A DNA stretch of 64,000 nucleotides from Smithella sp. (GCA_007244375.1 SCVW01000029.1:1-64000), one strand, 5' to 3'. Shown: positions 45,944-56,440, counted from the stretch's first letter. Translations and numbers: made by a program. Notes: generated by a model from the sequence alone, not told the origin.

Positions 45944-46358
45944 AATAGACAAGCGCAAAATTCGCAGCACTGTCTTAAAAATATTAAAGATTCTGGATTG
46001 CGCGGAAAAGGAAATCAGTTTATCCTTTGTTGATGATGAAAAGATAAAAAATTTAAACAAACAATATCTGGAAAAAAACAGGCCAACTAATGTTATTTCT
46101 TTTCCCCTTCAGGAAGGCGAATATAGTAATATTAATCCCAACATCATGGGCGATATTGTTATTTCGGCCGAAACCGCTCAAAGGGATACTCTGCATGGAA
46201 ATTTAACTCTATCTCAGGAAATCGACTTTCTGATAATTCATGGAATTTTGCATTTGCTCGGTTATAATCATGAAAATACCACCAGAAAAGAAACACACAA
46301 AATGCGTCAGAAAGAAAAAGATTTATTTACAGCTTTATACGGCTGCGACGCCCTTTAA
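45906..46358 (+). CDS. ybeY: Endoribonuclease YbeY (rRNA maturation factor)
   Basis: 150 residues from ATG 45906; the frame opens further up, but inside the HD-7TM gene. The zinc motif HGILHLLGYNH (H-x3-H-x5-H) is complete, preceded by TNVISFP and GDIVIS blocks. YbeY acts in 16S rRNA 3' processing and 70S quality control. It overlaps the HD-7TM gene by 38 bp. Confidence 0.93.
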   Translation: MKLQIDNNQNKIKIDKRKIRSTVLKILKILDCAEKEISLSFVDDEKIKNLNKQYLEKNRPTNVISFPLQEGEYSNINPNIMGDIVISAETAQRDTLHGNLTLSQEIDFLIIHGILHLLGYNHENTTRKETHKMRQKEKDLFTALYGCDAL

Positions 46359-46399
46359 ATCTAAAATACAGAAATTTATCTATCACAGGAGGATAAAAA

Positions 46400-47152
46400 A
46401 TGAATTTATCTTTTGAAAATAAAGTTGTTTTAATCACGGGAGCCAGTCGTGGAATTGGCCGGGCAATAGCTATAGGAATGGCAAAAGCTGGTGCCGATGT
46501 CGTAATCGCCAGCCGTAAAATATCCGACTTGGAAAAGGTAGCAGAGGAAATAAATAAAACAGGGGGGAAATGTCTTCCCTTTACGGCTCATATAGGCAAG
46601 ATGGAGGAAATCAATACCCTGGTGCAAAATGTTCTAAAAGAGTTCGGAAAAATCGATGTTCTGATAAATAATGCAGCCACAAATCCCACAATGGCCTCGG
46701 CTATCGATGTAGACGATCGCGCCTGGGATTCCATTATGAATCTGAATTTAAAGGGTTTGTTTTTCCTGAGTCAGGCGGTAGCTCGTATAATGAAAAAAAA
46801 AGGCGGCGGAAAAATCATCAACGTCGCATCCATTGCCGGAATTACTCCCGACATACTTCCTGTTTATTCTATAAGCAAAGCAGCCGTGATTATGGCCACA
46901 AAAGTTATGGCCCAACAATGGGCTGTCTACAATATCCGGGTAAACGCCATAGCTCCCGGACTTACCAAAACCCGCTTTAGTGAAGCTCTATGGAAAAATC
47001 AGGATATCCTTAATGTAGCGATGAGCAGAACACCACTGGGACGGCCGGCCGAACCGGAAGAAATGGTCGGAGCCGTTATTTATCTTGCATCCGACGAATC
47101 AAGCTATGTCACGGGACAAGTGCTTGCAATAGATGGCGGAATGACTATTTAG
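46400..47152 (+). CDS. Short-chain dehydrogenase/reductase (FabG-like)
   Basis: A 250-residue protein. The NAD(P) site is TGASRGIGRA (about 13-22), with NNAATNP, a catalytic Ser in VASIAG and the YSISK Tyr-Lys pair. The C-terminal segment YVTGQVLAIDGGM is typical of FabG-like SDRs. Substrate unknown; a 3-oxoacyl or 3-hydroxy compound is most likely. AGGAGG lies 8 nt before the ATG. Confidence 0.9.
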   Translation: MNLSFENKVVLITGASRGIGRAIAIGMAKAGADVVIASRKISDLEKVAEEINKTGGKCLPFTAHIGKMEEINTLVQNVLKEFGKIDVLINNAATNPTMASAIDVDDRAWDSIMNLNLKGLFFLSQAVARIMKKKGGGKIINVASIAGITPDILPVYSISKAAVIMATKVMAQQWAVYNIRVNAIAPGLTKTRFSEALWKNQDILNVAMSRTPLGRPAEPEEMVGAVIYLASDESSYVTGQVLAIDGGMTI

Positions 47153-47268
47153 CATTATAAGAATTTATTATTTAAATTGCCGCAGTTGATATCCATCGCA
47201 TTAAATGCCTTAATCAGTGTTTGTAAAAAAGCATTGAACTGAATTTAACGATAAAGTATCATATAACT

Positions 47269-47898
47269 ATGAAAAAATATCTTCATAAATATTTTTCTAA
47301 ATTCTGCACGGGTTCATTCCTGTATGTGGTTATGGCGGTTTCAACCGCTTTGATAATTACCATGGCCAATGTTGCGCATGGCGATATTTACAAATATGTG
47401 GACAAGGAAGGCGTTTTACATTTAACCAATGTGCCGACGGATCATAACATTAAATATGTTATGATAATGAGAGAAAAACGGATTCTTTTTAATGCCAACC
47501 TTGACGTAACCAAATATGATGAGTTGATCGCCAAAGCTGCCAACAAATTTAATCTGGATTCTGCATTAATCAAAGCCGTTATCAAAGCGGAATCAAACTT
47601 CAATCATCGGGCTGTCTCCAGGGCAGGAGCACAAGGCTTAATGCAATTAATGCCTTCAACGGCATCCGCACTAAATGTCGATGACAGCTTTCATCCTGAA
47701 AAAAATATTGAGGGTGGAGCGCGTTATCTGCGTTATCTCATCAATACTTACAAAGGGGATTTGACTCTCGCTCTTGCCGCATACAACGCCGGAGAAAAGG
47801 CTGTAGCAAAATACAATTACAACATTCCTCCCTATCGTGAAACTCAGGATTACGTGAAGCGTGTTTTCAGCTTTTACAAGTCCTTCAGCAAGCAGTGA
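47269..47898 (+). CDS. Exported lytic transglycosylase (SLT domain, DUF4124 N-terminus)
   Basis: A 209-residue protein. A signal or anchor helix (about 15-38) is followed by a DUF4124 segment (GDIYKYVDKEGVLHLTNVPTD). The SLT/Slt70-type domain (about 80-205) has the catalytic Glu in AVIKAESNF (E108), GLMQLMPSTA and AYNAGE. It cleaves peptidoglycan glycan strands with 1,6-anhydro ends. It is followed at once by a long inverted repeat. Confidence 0.9.
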   Translation: MKKYLHKYFSKFCTGSFLYVVMAVSTALIITMANVAHGDIYKYVDKEGVLHLTNVPTDHNIKYVMIMREKRILFNANLDVTKYDELIAKAANKFNLDSALIKAVIKAESNFNHRAVSRAGAQGLMQLMPSTASALNVDDSFHPEKNIEGGARYLRYLINTYKGDLTLALAAYNAGEKAVAKYNYNIPPYRETQDYVKRVFSFYKSFSKQ

Positions 47899-47899
47899 A

Positions 47900-48003
47900 C
47901 CCTGTTAGACCCCAGTCTAAAGGCCAGGGCTTTCTTGATTGCTTTTATTTCATTTTCCATTCATTCCCGCTTTGAAAAGCGGGGCTCTCTGGGTCTAACG
48001 GGG
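47900..48003. repeat. Long inverted repeat (about 104 bp) between convergent genes
   Basis: The outer arms CCCTGTTAGACCCCAG (47900-47915) and CTGGGTCTAACGGGG (47989-48003) pair with one mismatch and one bulge. An inner hairpin CCCGCTTT/AAGCGGGG lies at about 47966-47984. It could terminate both convergent transcripts, or be a dispersed palindromic or MITE-like element; no T run is seen. Confidence 0.6.
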
Positions 48004-48008
48004 TGAAT

Positions 48009-48575
48009 TTATCGACTACTTTTTTCGACATATAAATATTTCCGGATTTCCTTCAGTCTTTTTTCTTTAATGCCTCTTATTTCTGTTATTTGTGTTATAT
48101 TTTCAAACCATCCTGCTTTCCGGCGTAAGTTTAATATTTCTTTTGCCGTCACCACACCAATACCTTTTATTAAGAGCAATTCTTCTTCAGTAACTTGATT
48201 CACATCAAGAGGCATTCCTAAGGCTAACTTTCCGGCTCCTTCCATTTTTGCAACATTAATATTATAATTTTTTAATGAGGATTTAATATTAATTTTCATT
48301 CCATTTTTAAGTTTAAAGTCCGGAAGAGACAACATTGTTGTATCGATACCGGCATCTTTTAATAATCGTTCCAATGATGTATCAGAACCAACAAAATAAA
48401 TTCCTTTCTGCTGATCCCTTGCCACCACTTCTATTGCCAATGAGTTATCCGATTGATCGATAAAAACAGGGAATTTATAACTGACGAATAAACTGTAATA
48501 ATTAAAAAAAGGAATAATCGCCAAAATTAAACAAACGGCAATCATTCCCTTTATTTGACCTTCGGAAACATTCAT
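48009..48575 (-). CDS. ComEA-like helix-hairpin-helix protein, membrane-anchored
   Basis: 188 residues from ATG 48575, which lies 4 bp after the lysC stop; a longer frame runs into lysC. A transmembrane helix (about 12-35) is followed by an extracytoplasmic middle region. A C-terminal double HhH comes last (about 120-180; LDVNQVTEEELLLIKGIGVVTAKEIL, then ITEIRGIKEKRL). ComEA-type HhH domains bind DNA at the cell surface for uptake. A role in competence is inferred. Confidence 0.8.
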   Translation of the reverse strand: MNVSEGQIKGMIAVCLILAIIPFFNYYSLFVSYKFPVFIDQSDNSLAIEVVARDQQKGIYFVGSDTSLERLLKDAGIDTTMLSLPDFKLKNGMKINIKSSLKNYNINVAKMEGAGKLALGMPLDVNQVTEEELLLIKGIGVVTAKEILNLRRKAGWFENITQITEIRGIKEKRLKEIRKYLYVEKSSR

Positions 48576-48579
48576 GGAT

Positions 48580-49800
48580 TTATTTTTTCTTTTCCAACCC
48601 GAATGCATCGTGCAATGCGGTAACGGCAAGCTCTGTATATTTTCTTTTTATAATACAGGATATTTTGATTTCTGATGTACTGATCATCATGATATTGATA
48701 TTTTCATTGGCTAAAGTTTTAAACATCCTAGCCGCGACACCGGAATGACTAACCATTCCTACGCCGATTATAGATACCTTGGCTACATCATCATCAACTT
48801 CAACTCTTTTTGCTTCAACAGCCTTGGCCGTAGCATTTACTATCTTCTGAGCTTCTTTCATCTCTTTTTTAGACACAGTAAAAGTAAGATCGGTATGACC
48901 TTCCGCGCTGACGTTTTGAATAATCATGTCGACACTGATATTATGTTCCGACAGAGGTGTAAATAAACTGGCTGCCACACCCGGTCTATCGGGAACATGT
49001 ACAACAGTGATTTTGGCCTGATCTTTATCATAAGTAACACCCGAAAGAATTTCTCTTTCCATTTCTTTATCCTCCTTAGTCACAAGTGTTCCTCCTTCAT
49101 CAGAAAAAGTTGATTTCACGTAAACAGGAACATTATATTTTTTTGCCATTTCGACTGAGCGGGGCTGTAGAACCTTGGCACCCGTCATAGCCATTTCCAG
49201 CATTTCGTCATAAGAAACTTTATTTAATCTGCGGGCTTTCGCGCAAACATTGGGATCGGTAGTATAAACGCCATCGACATCCGTAAATATATCACATCGA
49301 TCAGCTTTCAGAGCAGCAGCTATCGCGACTGCACTCGTGTCCGAACCTCCACGTCCGAGTGTCGTAATATTATTGTCTTCGTCAACACCCTGAAAACCGG
49401 CAACAATTACAATCGTTTCCTTTTTCAGCTCCTTTTTAATCTCTTTTGTGTCAACGAGTGCTATTCTTGCCTTTTTATGGGCCTTATCTGTAAGAATCTT
49501 AACCTGAAATCCTAAAAATGATTTTGCCCGATAACCGAGAGAATCTAAGATTATTGCCAGCAAAGTAACTGTTACCTGTTCCCCCGTAGAAATTAAAGAA
49601 TCGTATTCTCTTTCATTTGGCAATTCCGAAATCTTATGAGCCAAAGCAATGAGACGATCAGTTTCACCAGCCATAGCCGATAAAACCACAACTACGTCAT
49701 TACCTGCTTTTTTTTCACGGATTACTTTTGTGGCTACATTTCTCATTTTCTCAGTGTCGGCAACAGATGTCCCACCAAATTTCTGAACAATTAAAGCCAT
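48580..49800 (-). CDS. lysC: Aspartate kinase
   Basis: 406 residues from ATG 49800 (GGAGG 9 nt upstream; GTG 49806 is too close to it). The N-terminal kinase domain starts ALIVQKFGGTSVADTEKM and has FTDVDGVYTTDPN and RGGSDTSAVA. Two C-terminal ACT domains (about 265-400) give feedback control by lysine and/or threonine. It phosphorylates aspartate, the first step to lysine, methionine and threonine. tsaE ends 6 bp upstream. Confidence 0.96.
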   Translation of the reverse strand: MALIVQKFGGTSVADTEKMRNVATKVIREKKAGNDVVVVLSAMAGETDRLIALAHKISELPNEREYDSLISTGEQVTVTLLAIILDSLGYRAKSFLGFQVKILTDKAHKKARIALVDTKEIKKELKKETIVIVAGFQGVDEDNNITTLGRGGSDTSAVAIAAALKADRCDIFTDVDGVYTTDPNVCAKARRLNKVSYDEMLEMAMTGAKVLQPRSVEMAKKYNVPVYVKSTFSDEGGTLVTKEDKEMEREILSGVTYDKDQAKITVVHVPDRPGVAASLFTPLSEHNISVDMIIQNVSAEGHTDLTFTVSKKEMKEAQKIVNATAKAVEAKRVEVDDDVAKVSIIGVGMVSHSGVAARMFKTLANENINIMMISTSEIKISCIIKRKYTELAVTALHDAFGLEKKK

Positions 49801-49805
49801 ATTCA

Positions 49806-50291
49806 CTAACCTCCACTCTTATATCTTGCTAATTCCTTCAATCTATTTTTTAATCCCTGTATAATAATTTTTCGTCTGTTTTCATCAATATATTCAAAGC
49901 TGATAAAAAAAGCGTCATCCGGCAGAATTTGAATGATTTTCTCCGCCCATTCGATTACAACAACACCTCTTGCGTAAAAATATTCTTCACAACCTAAATC
50001 TTCGAATTCAGAATAGCTGTTTAATCGATACAAATCAAAATGATAAAGCTTACATCGGGCCGGATATTCATTAATCAAAGTAAAAGTCGGAGACGTAATC
50101 CGGTATTGGTTGCTTACTCCTAAACCACGTGCCAAACCGGACGTAAAACAGGTTTTGCCTGATCCCAGTTCTCCCGATAATGCCAAAACATCACCTTCCC
50201 TCAGCGTTTTGCCAATGAAGGATGCTAGTTCCTCGGTCTGTGTGGCACTTTCAGATATTATTTCAATCTTTGTGTTTTTCTGACTCATCAA
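49806..50291 (-). CDS. tsaE: tRNA threonylcarbamoyladenosine biosynthesis ATPase TsaE
   Basis: A 161-residue protein. Walker A is GELGSGKT (40-47), and it continues with SPTFTLINEY and YHFDLYRL, the family's conserved blocks, and VVIEWAEK. It works with TsaB/TsaD to make t6A37 in tRNAs. The stop abuts the lysC start region. Confidence 0.93.
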   Translation of the reverse strand: MMSQKNTKIEIISESATQTEELASFIGKTLREGDVLALSGELGSGKTCFTSGLARGLGVSNQYRITSPTFTLINEYPARCKLYHFDLYRLNSYSEFEDLGCEEYFYARGVVVIEWAEKIIQILPDDAFFISFEYIDENRRKIIIQGLKNRLKELARYKSGG

Positions 50292-50303
50292 AATAGGCTA
50301 CGT

Positions 50304-50684
50304 TCAATTTTTTTCCAATAATACTATAGCCATAGCGTACTTTTTCGTATGCGTCAAACTTAAATGAATCTTTGTAATCTTTCTTTTTTCAATTTGAGTT
50401 TTGGCCGTTTTGTATATTTTAAGCTCCGGCTTTCCGTTTTCATTATTTACAACTTCAATATCGCACAACTTAACGCCTCCGCCCAAACCTAAACCCAAAG
50501 CTTTTAAGAAAGATTCTTTTGCTGCAAATCTGGCACCGTAATGTATTGAAGATTGAGCATGTTTTCCACAGTATCGTATTTCCACTTCAGAAAAAACTTT
50601 ATTTAGAAATTTAATACCCCATTTTTCGATTATCTTTTCCAAGCGTTCATTTTCAACCATATCTATTCCGATACCACAAATCAT
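50304..50684 (-). CDS. acpS: Holo-[acyl-carrier-protein] synthase
   Basis: 126 residues from ATG 50684, which gives the usual MIxGIGxDxVE start; an ATG at 50699 is further out. Asp8 in GIGIDMVE and RFAAKESFLKALG supply the magnesium and CoA-binding residues, and LSLTHTKKYAMA ends it. It moves 4'-phosphopantetheine from CoA to ACP. It follows folP closely. Confidence 0.94.
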   Translation of the reverse strand: MICGIGIDMVENERLEKIIEKWGIKFLNKVFSEVEIRYCGKHAQSSIHYGARFAAKESFLKALGLGLGGGVKLCDIEVVNNENGKPELKIYKTAKTQIEKRKITKIHLSLTHTKKYAMAIVLLEKN

Positions 50685-50692
50685 AATCTTAC

Positions 50693-51889
50693 CTAACATG
50701 CCTGAACAATAGCATCCGTAACAGCGGCAACTTTTTTCATTGCCGCTACATCATGCACCCGAACAATATGACAACCGTTGATAATTGCCGCAGCAACAGT
50801 TGCTGCCGTGCCTTCAATTCTTTCATGAGGTTCCCCGCCTGTTACTTTACCGATAAAAGTCTTCCGGGATGTACCTACCATTATCGGCATTCCCAATTCT
50901 TTTAACTGTGAAAGATTTTTAATAATTTTATAATTATCCTCCGGTGTTTTTCCGAAACCTATACCCGGATCTATAACCAGACATTCTTTCTTTATACCTT
51001 CCTTCAAAGCTTTATCACTACTTTTTTTCAAATAATCAGCAATTTCAGCCATCAGGCTATCATAAACTAATTTACCTTTTTGCATATTCCGCGGATTACC
51101 ACGCATATGCATAAGAATCAAAGCGGCTCCTGTATTTTTAATAATCTTTATCATTTTTTTATCACCATGCAATGCGGTTATATCATTGACTATTTCGGCT
51201 CCTCTATCTATAGCTTGTTTGGCAACTCGCACTTTTGTTGTATCAATAGAAATCGGAATCTTTATCTGTTTTGCCAAACTATCAATTACCGGAAGGACTC
51301 GTTTTATTTCAATTGCCACCGGAACTGATACAGCACCCGGACGAGATGATTCTCCACCGATATCTATAATATCAGCTCCCTCTTCCACCATTTGTAATCC
51401 ATGCTCAATGGCTTTTTTCTGAGAATAAAAAAAACCGCCATCGGAAAAAGAATCCGGTGTAACATTTAAAATGCCCATGATTAAAGTTTTTTTGCCAAGT
51501 TGAATTTTGCGTCTGCATGTTTTTAAGGTAAATTCTTTCTGGCTGATGTTTTTAATCAATTCCAGTATGTTGGCGGAAATTAAATTTAACCCAAATGGTT
51601 GTTTTTCTATCTTTTTCACCATTACCAGTATTTGTTTTATTGTACCCATGATTAAAATATCGCTGACGGGTACACTGCAGGAAACACTTCCTCTGGCAAC
51701 AGCGGCATCTCCGCCCACAGACAACATTTCTTGTTTTATAATATTTGCTATCTTACATGGTTGACCTTCAAGTAAAATATTAACGTTTATTGTTTTTGAA
51801 GCCATGGCATTAATACCATATGGATCAACACCTATTTTTCTAAATATGGCTATAGCTTCTTCTAAATTATTTATTTTAATTATATTCAT
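50693..51889 (-). CDS. folP: Dihydropteroate synthase with N-terminal extension
   Basis: A 398-residue protein, about 120 longer than the common FolP. The C-terminal TIM barrel has GILNVTPDSFSDGG (near 138), DIIDIGGESSRPGA and the DPGIGFGKT loop. It joins p-aminobenzoate to dihydropterin pyrophosphate. The first ~120 residues form a separate alpha/beta domain with no name I can give; a similar extension is known in other deltaproteobacterial FolP proteins. The start codon is ATG 51889. Confidence 0.92.
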   Translation of the reverse strand: MNIIKINNLEEAIAIFRKIGVDPYGINAMASKTINVNILLEGQPCKIANIIKQEMLSVGGDAAVARGSVSCSVPVSDILIMGTIKQILVMVKKIEKQPFGLNLISANILELIKNISQKEFTLKTCRRKIQLGKKTLIMGILNVTPDSFSDGGFFYSQKKAIEHGLQMVEEGADIIDIGGESSRPGAVSVPVAIEIKRVLPVIDSLAKQIKIPISIDTTKVRVAKQAIDRGAEIVNDITALHGDKKMIKIIKNTGAALILMHMRGNPRNMQKGKLVYDSLMAEIADYLKKSSDKALKEGIKKECLVIDPGIGFGKTPEDNYKIIKNLSQLKELGMPIMVGTSRKTFIGKVTGGEPHERIEGTAATVAAAIINGCHIVRVHDVAAMKKVAAVTDAIVQAC

Positions 51890-52006
51890 AAGTCCTTAAC
51901 GAAAATTACATCAACTTAAATATCTTGAAGTAATTTTGAATATAAAACTATTTCGTTTTAGATATATTTCCCCACAAAAGGAAAAAAGTCACATCAAATT
52001 ATGTAT

Positions 52007-53830
52007 TTAAGAGATCTTGTTTGAATTAGCCAATTGGGCATCCGGCAGAATACTGCCGATCAGGGTATCAACTTCTGCTCCGGTTAATACTTCCTTTTCC
52101 AAAAGTTCCCCTGCTATTTTATGCAATATTTCAACATGATCGGTAAGAATCTTTTTTGCTCTTTCATAGTTGCGAGTAACAACTGATACAATTTCCGCAT
52201 CAATATTTTTTGCCGTTTCTTCGCTGTAGTCTTTATGTGTAGCAAATTCCCTTCCCAAAAAGATTTGTTCTTCTTTTTTACCATAACTCAATGGTCCCAT
52301 CTTGTCGCTCATGCCCCATTCACAAATCATTTTTCTCGCTAGATTTGTCGCCCGCTCAATATCATTGCCCGCACCGGTAGTAAAATCATGCAACACTATT
52401 TCCTCGGCAGCCCTTCCACCTAATAAAATAGCTATATTTTTCTCCAAGTATTCTCTGGGATATGTATGTTTTTCATCAATCGGTAACTGCTGCGTCAGAC
52501 CCAAAGCTCTTCCACGGGGAATAATCGTAACCTTATGAATCGGATCAGTTCCCGGTAACATCCTTGCCACCAGAACATGACCTGTTTCATGATAAGAGGT
52601 GTTCCGCTTTTCCTCATCGCTGATCACCATGGTTTTTCTTTCACTGCCCATCAAAATCTTATCTTTGGCAAACTCAAAATCGTTCATATTGACTTTGTCT
52701 CTGTTCGCCCGGGCAGCATTCAATACCGCTTCGTTGATAAGGTTTTCAATATCGGCACCGGAAGTTCCGGGCGTTCCTCTTGCTAAAACTGCAAAGTCGA
52801 CATCTTCAGCCACCGGCGCTTTGCGGGCATGAACTTCAAATATCTTTTCTCTTCCTCTTACATCAGGCAAAGGCACGACAACCTGTCTGTCAAACCTGCC
52901 GGGACGCAGTAGCGCCGGATCGAGCACATCAGGACGATTAGTGGCTGAAATAAGAATCACACCTTCATTGGATTCAAAACCATCCATTTCCACGAGCAAC
53001 TGATTAAGAGTTTGCTCTCTTTCATCGTGCCCTCCACCGAGACCTGCACCACGATGACGACCAACTGCATCAATTTCATCAATAAAAATTATGCAGGGAG
53101 CGTTCTTCTTGGCCTGGCTGAATAAATCACGAACCCGTGAAGCACCGACACCGACAAACATTTCCACAAAATCAGAACCGCTGATTGTTAAAAAAGGCAC
53201 TTCAGCTTCTCCGGCAATTGCCCGGGCTAAAAGGGTTTTCCCTGTTCCCGGAGGACCAACAAGCAATAATCCTTTAGGAATTCTTCCCCCTAATTTTGTA
53301 TATTTTTTGGGATCTTTTAAAAAATCGATCACCTCTTCCAATTCGGCTTTGGCCTCATCGATACCGGCAACATCGGCAAATGTTACTCTTTTGGATTTAT
53401 CTGTAATCAAACGCGCTTTGCTTTTACCAAAAGCCATTGCTTTACCGCCGCCGGCCTGCATCTGACGCATAAAGAAAATCCAAATTCCGACAAGAAGAAT
53501 CATCGGCAACCAGGAAATCAAAAGGGTCATATACCAAGAATCCTCGGTTGGTTTTGCCGTAATTTTAACTCCTTTTTCTCTGAATTGTGTAACCAGCTTT
53601 TCATCCTTTGGTGCATAAGTTTTAAAAGCACTGCCATTGGTTAGTTTGCCTGAAATGTTTTCCCCCTGCATAGTTACTTCACTTATCTCGCCTTTTTCCA
53701 GAAAGGCGATCATTTCACTGTAATTTATCTCTTTTGTTCCCTTTTTAGGCTGGTTAAAGAGCTGCCAGACAAGTAAAAACACCAACATTATAGTTAATAC
53801 AAGAGCTATATTTTTTTGAGACTGATTCAA
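52007..53830 (-). CDS. ftsH: ATP-dependent zinc metalloprotease FtsH
   Basis: A 607-residue membrane protein. Two transmembrane helices (about 8-22 and 105-125) flank a short periplasmic domain. The AAA module has [21 protein letters not shown] and the second region of homology. The M41 zinc motif HETGH is at 414-418. It degrades membrane and short-lived proteins, including SsrA-tagged ones. The start is TTG 53830, supported by AAGGAG 8 nt upstream. Confidence 0.97.
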   Translation of the reverse strand: MNQSQKNIALVLTIMLVFLLVWQLFNQPKKGTKEINYSEMIAFLEKGEISEVTMQGENISGKLTNGSAFKTYAPKDEKLVTQFREKGVKITAKPTEDSWYMTLLISWLPMILLVGIWIFFMRQMQAGGGKAMAFGKSKARLITDKSKRVTFADVAGIDEAKAELEEVIDFLKDPKKYTKLGGRIPKGLLLVGPPGTGKTLLARAIAGEAEVPFLTISGSDFVEMFVGVGASRVRDLFSQAKKNAPCIIFIDEIDAVGRHRGAGLGGGHDEREQTLNQLLVEMDGFESNEGVILISATNRPDVLDPALLRPGRFDRQVVVPLPDVRGREKIFEVHARKAPVAEDVDFAVLARGTPGTSGADIENLINEAVLNAARANRDKVNMNDFEFAKDKILMGSERKTMVISDEEKRNTSYHETGHVLVARMLPGTDPIHKVTIIPRGRALGLTQQLPIDEKHTYPREYLEKNIAILLGGRAAEEIVLHDFTTGAGNDIERATNLARKMICEWGMSDKMGPLSYGKKEEQIFLGREFATHKDYSEETAKNIDAEIVSVVTRNYERAKKILTDHVEILHKIAGELLEKEVLTGAEVDTLIGSILPDAQLANSNKIS

Positions 53831-53944
53831 AATTTTTCTCCTTAAAATCGATTGTATTTTCTTATCTTTATAATAATATTAAATTTAACTCAAATAATTT
53901 CTCAAAATCCTTTAAAAACCCGGTGTTGAAAAAACTCTGTTTTT

Positions 53945-55327
53945 CTATGACTCTAAAATTATTAATTTGAGAACATTTTTTGTCTCTGCAGTTACTTTAA
54001 CCCTCTCGTTTAGATGCATATTTTCTATCCATATTACCGAAAGACGATCAACAAGCAGCATAATTTCATTACGTTTGTACCGCGGCACCTTATGATCAAT
54101 AAAAAATTTTTTTATTTTTTGCCGACCCTGCATACCCAAAGGTTGAAACCAGTCACCATCTCTTCTGTTACGCACTATTAAAGGTTGCTGAATTTTATCC
54201 AAATCCAGACAAACTTCATTTTCACCATTAAAAACGCACTCTTCCGTTGCTATAAACTCTGAGCTGATAGTAAGTTTTCTCTCTTTAATATAAAGAGAAC
54301 CGGGCAAATTCATTGTATATTCATATCTTATTATTTGCTTTGAGCTATTCTTTTTTCTCTCCAGAATTAAATCGTCATATTCACATCTCGCTTCTATTCC
54401 CAGAGGAAGAATAATTTTTTTCCCTGATTCATACTTTTGAACCAAATTATCCAAATCTCTTATATTGATAAATGAAAATCCGTTTGGGATCGGGTTGAAA
54501 TTTTCCAAAAGAATTTTAAATAATCTATACCGGATAGCAGAATCCAGTTTATTTAGATCAGCTATTTTTAATATAATTCGATTTTGTTGTCTCTGAACGA
54601 ACGGTAATTTCAATGTATTATTAACACATTGCCGGATAAATTCATCTTCCGGACGCAATATTCCCGCCATTCGTGCCAGACTTTTTACGATTTTCGGATT
54701 AAATTTTTCTTTTAAATAAGGAATTAATTCAAATCTAATTTGATTGCGTAAATATCTTTTGTTTTCATTGGAACTGTCCTCGCGGTACGGAATTCCTTCT
54801 TCGTTCAAGAAGGAAATAATTTCCTGTCGGGATGTTTCTATCAACGGACGGATAAATCTACCGTCACGAATCGGTAAAAAACCTTTGAGACCTTCCAAAC
54901 CGCTGCCACGCAATATATTCAGCAAAACAGTTTCTGCCTGATCATTCATATTATGCCCCAAGGCAATTTTTTGCGCCTGATAGTCTTCGGCAACTTTGCT
55001 TAAAAAATTATATCTTTCCCGTCTGTAAAAATCTTCCGGAGAAATGCCTTTTTCTTTTTTCCTCTGATCCATTTTTCCGGAAACGAAAATAAATCCTTTC
55101 TCTGTCGACAAATCACGGGAGAATATTTCGTCCTCGTCTGATTCTGCACCTCGCAATCCATGATTGAAATGCGCAACAATCAATCTCAAGTCCAACTCCT
55201 GCGCTAAAAGGTTAAGAACAACCATAAGTGCCGTCGAATCAGGACCGCCGGAAAGGGCAACTATTACGCAATCGCCCTTTTCCAACATGTTATATTTTTT
55301 AATCGCAGCTTTTACTTTTTCAATCAT
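53945..55327 (-). CDS. tilS: tRNA(Ile)-lysidine synthase
   Basis: A 460-residue protein. The PP-loop SGGPDS is at 26-31, with HFNHGLRGAESDED and GHNMNDQAETVLLNILRGSG. The C-terminal TilS domain (about 350-460) contains RNRRDGDWFQPLGMQGRQKIKKFFID. It adds lysine to C34 of the tRNA(Ile) CAU anticodon. It is next to ftsH, a common neighbourhood. Confidence 0.95.
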   Translation of the reverse strand: MIEKVKAAIKKYNMLEKGDCVIVALSGGPDSTALMVVLNLLAQELDLRLIVAHFNHGLRGAESDEDEIFSRDLSTEKGFIFVSGKMDQRKKEKGISPEDFYRRERYNFLSKVAEDYQAQKIALGHNMNDQAETVLLNILRGSGLEGLKGFLPIRDGRFIRPLIETSRQEIISFLNEEGIPYREDSSNENKRYLRNQIRFELIPYLKEKFNPKIVKSLARMAGILRPEDEFIRQCVNNTLKLPFVQRQQNRIILKIADLNKLDSAIRYRLFKILLENFNPIPNGFSFINIRDLDNLVQKYESGKKIILPLGIEARCEYDDLILERKKNSSKQIIRYEYTMNLPGSLYIKERKLTISSEFIATEECVFNGENEVCLDLDKIQQPLIVRNRRDGDWFQPLGMQGRQKIKKFFIDHKVPRYKRNEIMLLVDRLSVIWIENMHLNERVKVTAETKNVLKLIILES

Positions 55328-55538
55328 GTCTGTTTACACTTCGCTGTTATTATATCTTAATGAGCTCATTATCCTCCCGCGGCGCTTTGCGCCTGAGATA
55401 TTTCTCAATCCCGATATATAGGAATCGGATAGTTCGCCCCAGATAGTCGTTCATTGCTTTGCAAGCGGGATAATTCGACCTGTAAATTTCACTATATTGC
55501 ATCTGAGAAATTTGAGTCTCATTAAAACTTGGGACTCA

Positions 55539-56183
55539 CTATTTGAACAGAGAATTAATTTCCAGAAGATCGTCACAATAATAATCGGCACGGGCATTCA
55601 GCAGTTCCTGTCTGTTTCCCAATCCGTTTAAATAAGCACAGCTCAATATTCCCGAATCTCTGGCTACAAGAATATCATTGATACCATCACCGATTATAAG
55701 TGTATCTTCTTTCGCTACCTTATATTTATTTAATATATAATCAATTACACGGTTATCAGGTTTTATAAAAGGTGTGGAATCGGCTCCAATTATTTCTGTA
55801 AAATATCCGGCTATATTTAACTCTTTAGCTATAGTTACGGTGAAAATATAGCGTTTATTCGTCAAAACAATTTTAGTTTTATTTTCATAATTTTTTAAGA
55901 CATCTTCCACATGTGGACAGAGCCTTGCATTATCCAATAGATGCTTGGCATAGTAATCGGTAAAAATTGCCATTGCTTCTTCACGATACTTGATATTATC
56001 CGGTCCCAAAGCTCTTTCTATCAACTTACCGACACCATCACCAATGAAGCTAAGAATTTCTTGTCCCGGTTTTTCCTCCAGTGATAGTGTATTCAACATA
56101 TAATTTATTGCTTGAATCAAATCCGTTCCCGTAGAAACAAGAGTTCCATCAAAATCAAATATCATTAAATCTACCTTCTTCAT
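55539..56183 (-). CDS. HAD-family phosphatase (Gph-like)
   Basis: 214 residues from ATG 56183 (GAAGGTGA upstream); the frame opens earlier at 56228. HAD motifs: DFDGTLVSTG (nucleophile Asp10, Asp12), VLTNKR (motif II), Lys in FIKPDN and IGDGINDILVARDSG (motif IV). Closest in form to phosphoglycolate phosphatase; the substrate is not certain. Confidence 0.87.
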   Translation of the reverse strand: MKKVDLMIFDFDGTLVSTGTDLIQAINYMLNTLSLEEKPGQEILSFIGDGVGKLIERALGPDNIKYREEAMAIFTDYYAKHLLDNARLCPHVEDVLKNYENKTKIVLTNKRYIFTVTIAKELNIAGYFTEIIGADSTPFIKPDNRVIDYILNKYKVAKEDTLIIGDGINDILVARDSGILSCAYLNGLGNRQELLNARADYYCDDLLEINSLFK

Positions 56184-56440
56184 CAATTCACCTTCAAGTA
56201 ATATAACGAAGTGCCACAACAAACACAAGTCTGTTTATTTAAAAAGTATTTGACTAAGTTTCATGTCGGTGGTAAATATATAACACCGCTTGGATCTTTT
56301 TATCGACTGAGACGGCAACTTGTTATCAACCAAATTGTCCAGGTCTTCTTTTGCGGGAAGGCCTTTTTTAATGAGACTCAAGCTTCAGAAACATATTGAG
56401 ACAAGCTGAATACGAACGCAGTGAAGCATGAAGCGTTAGT

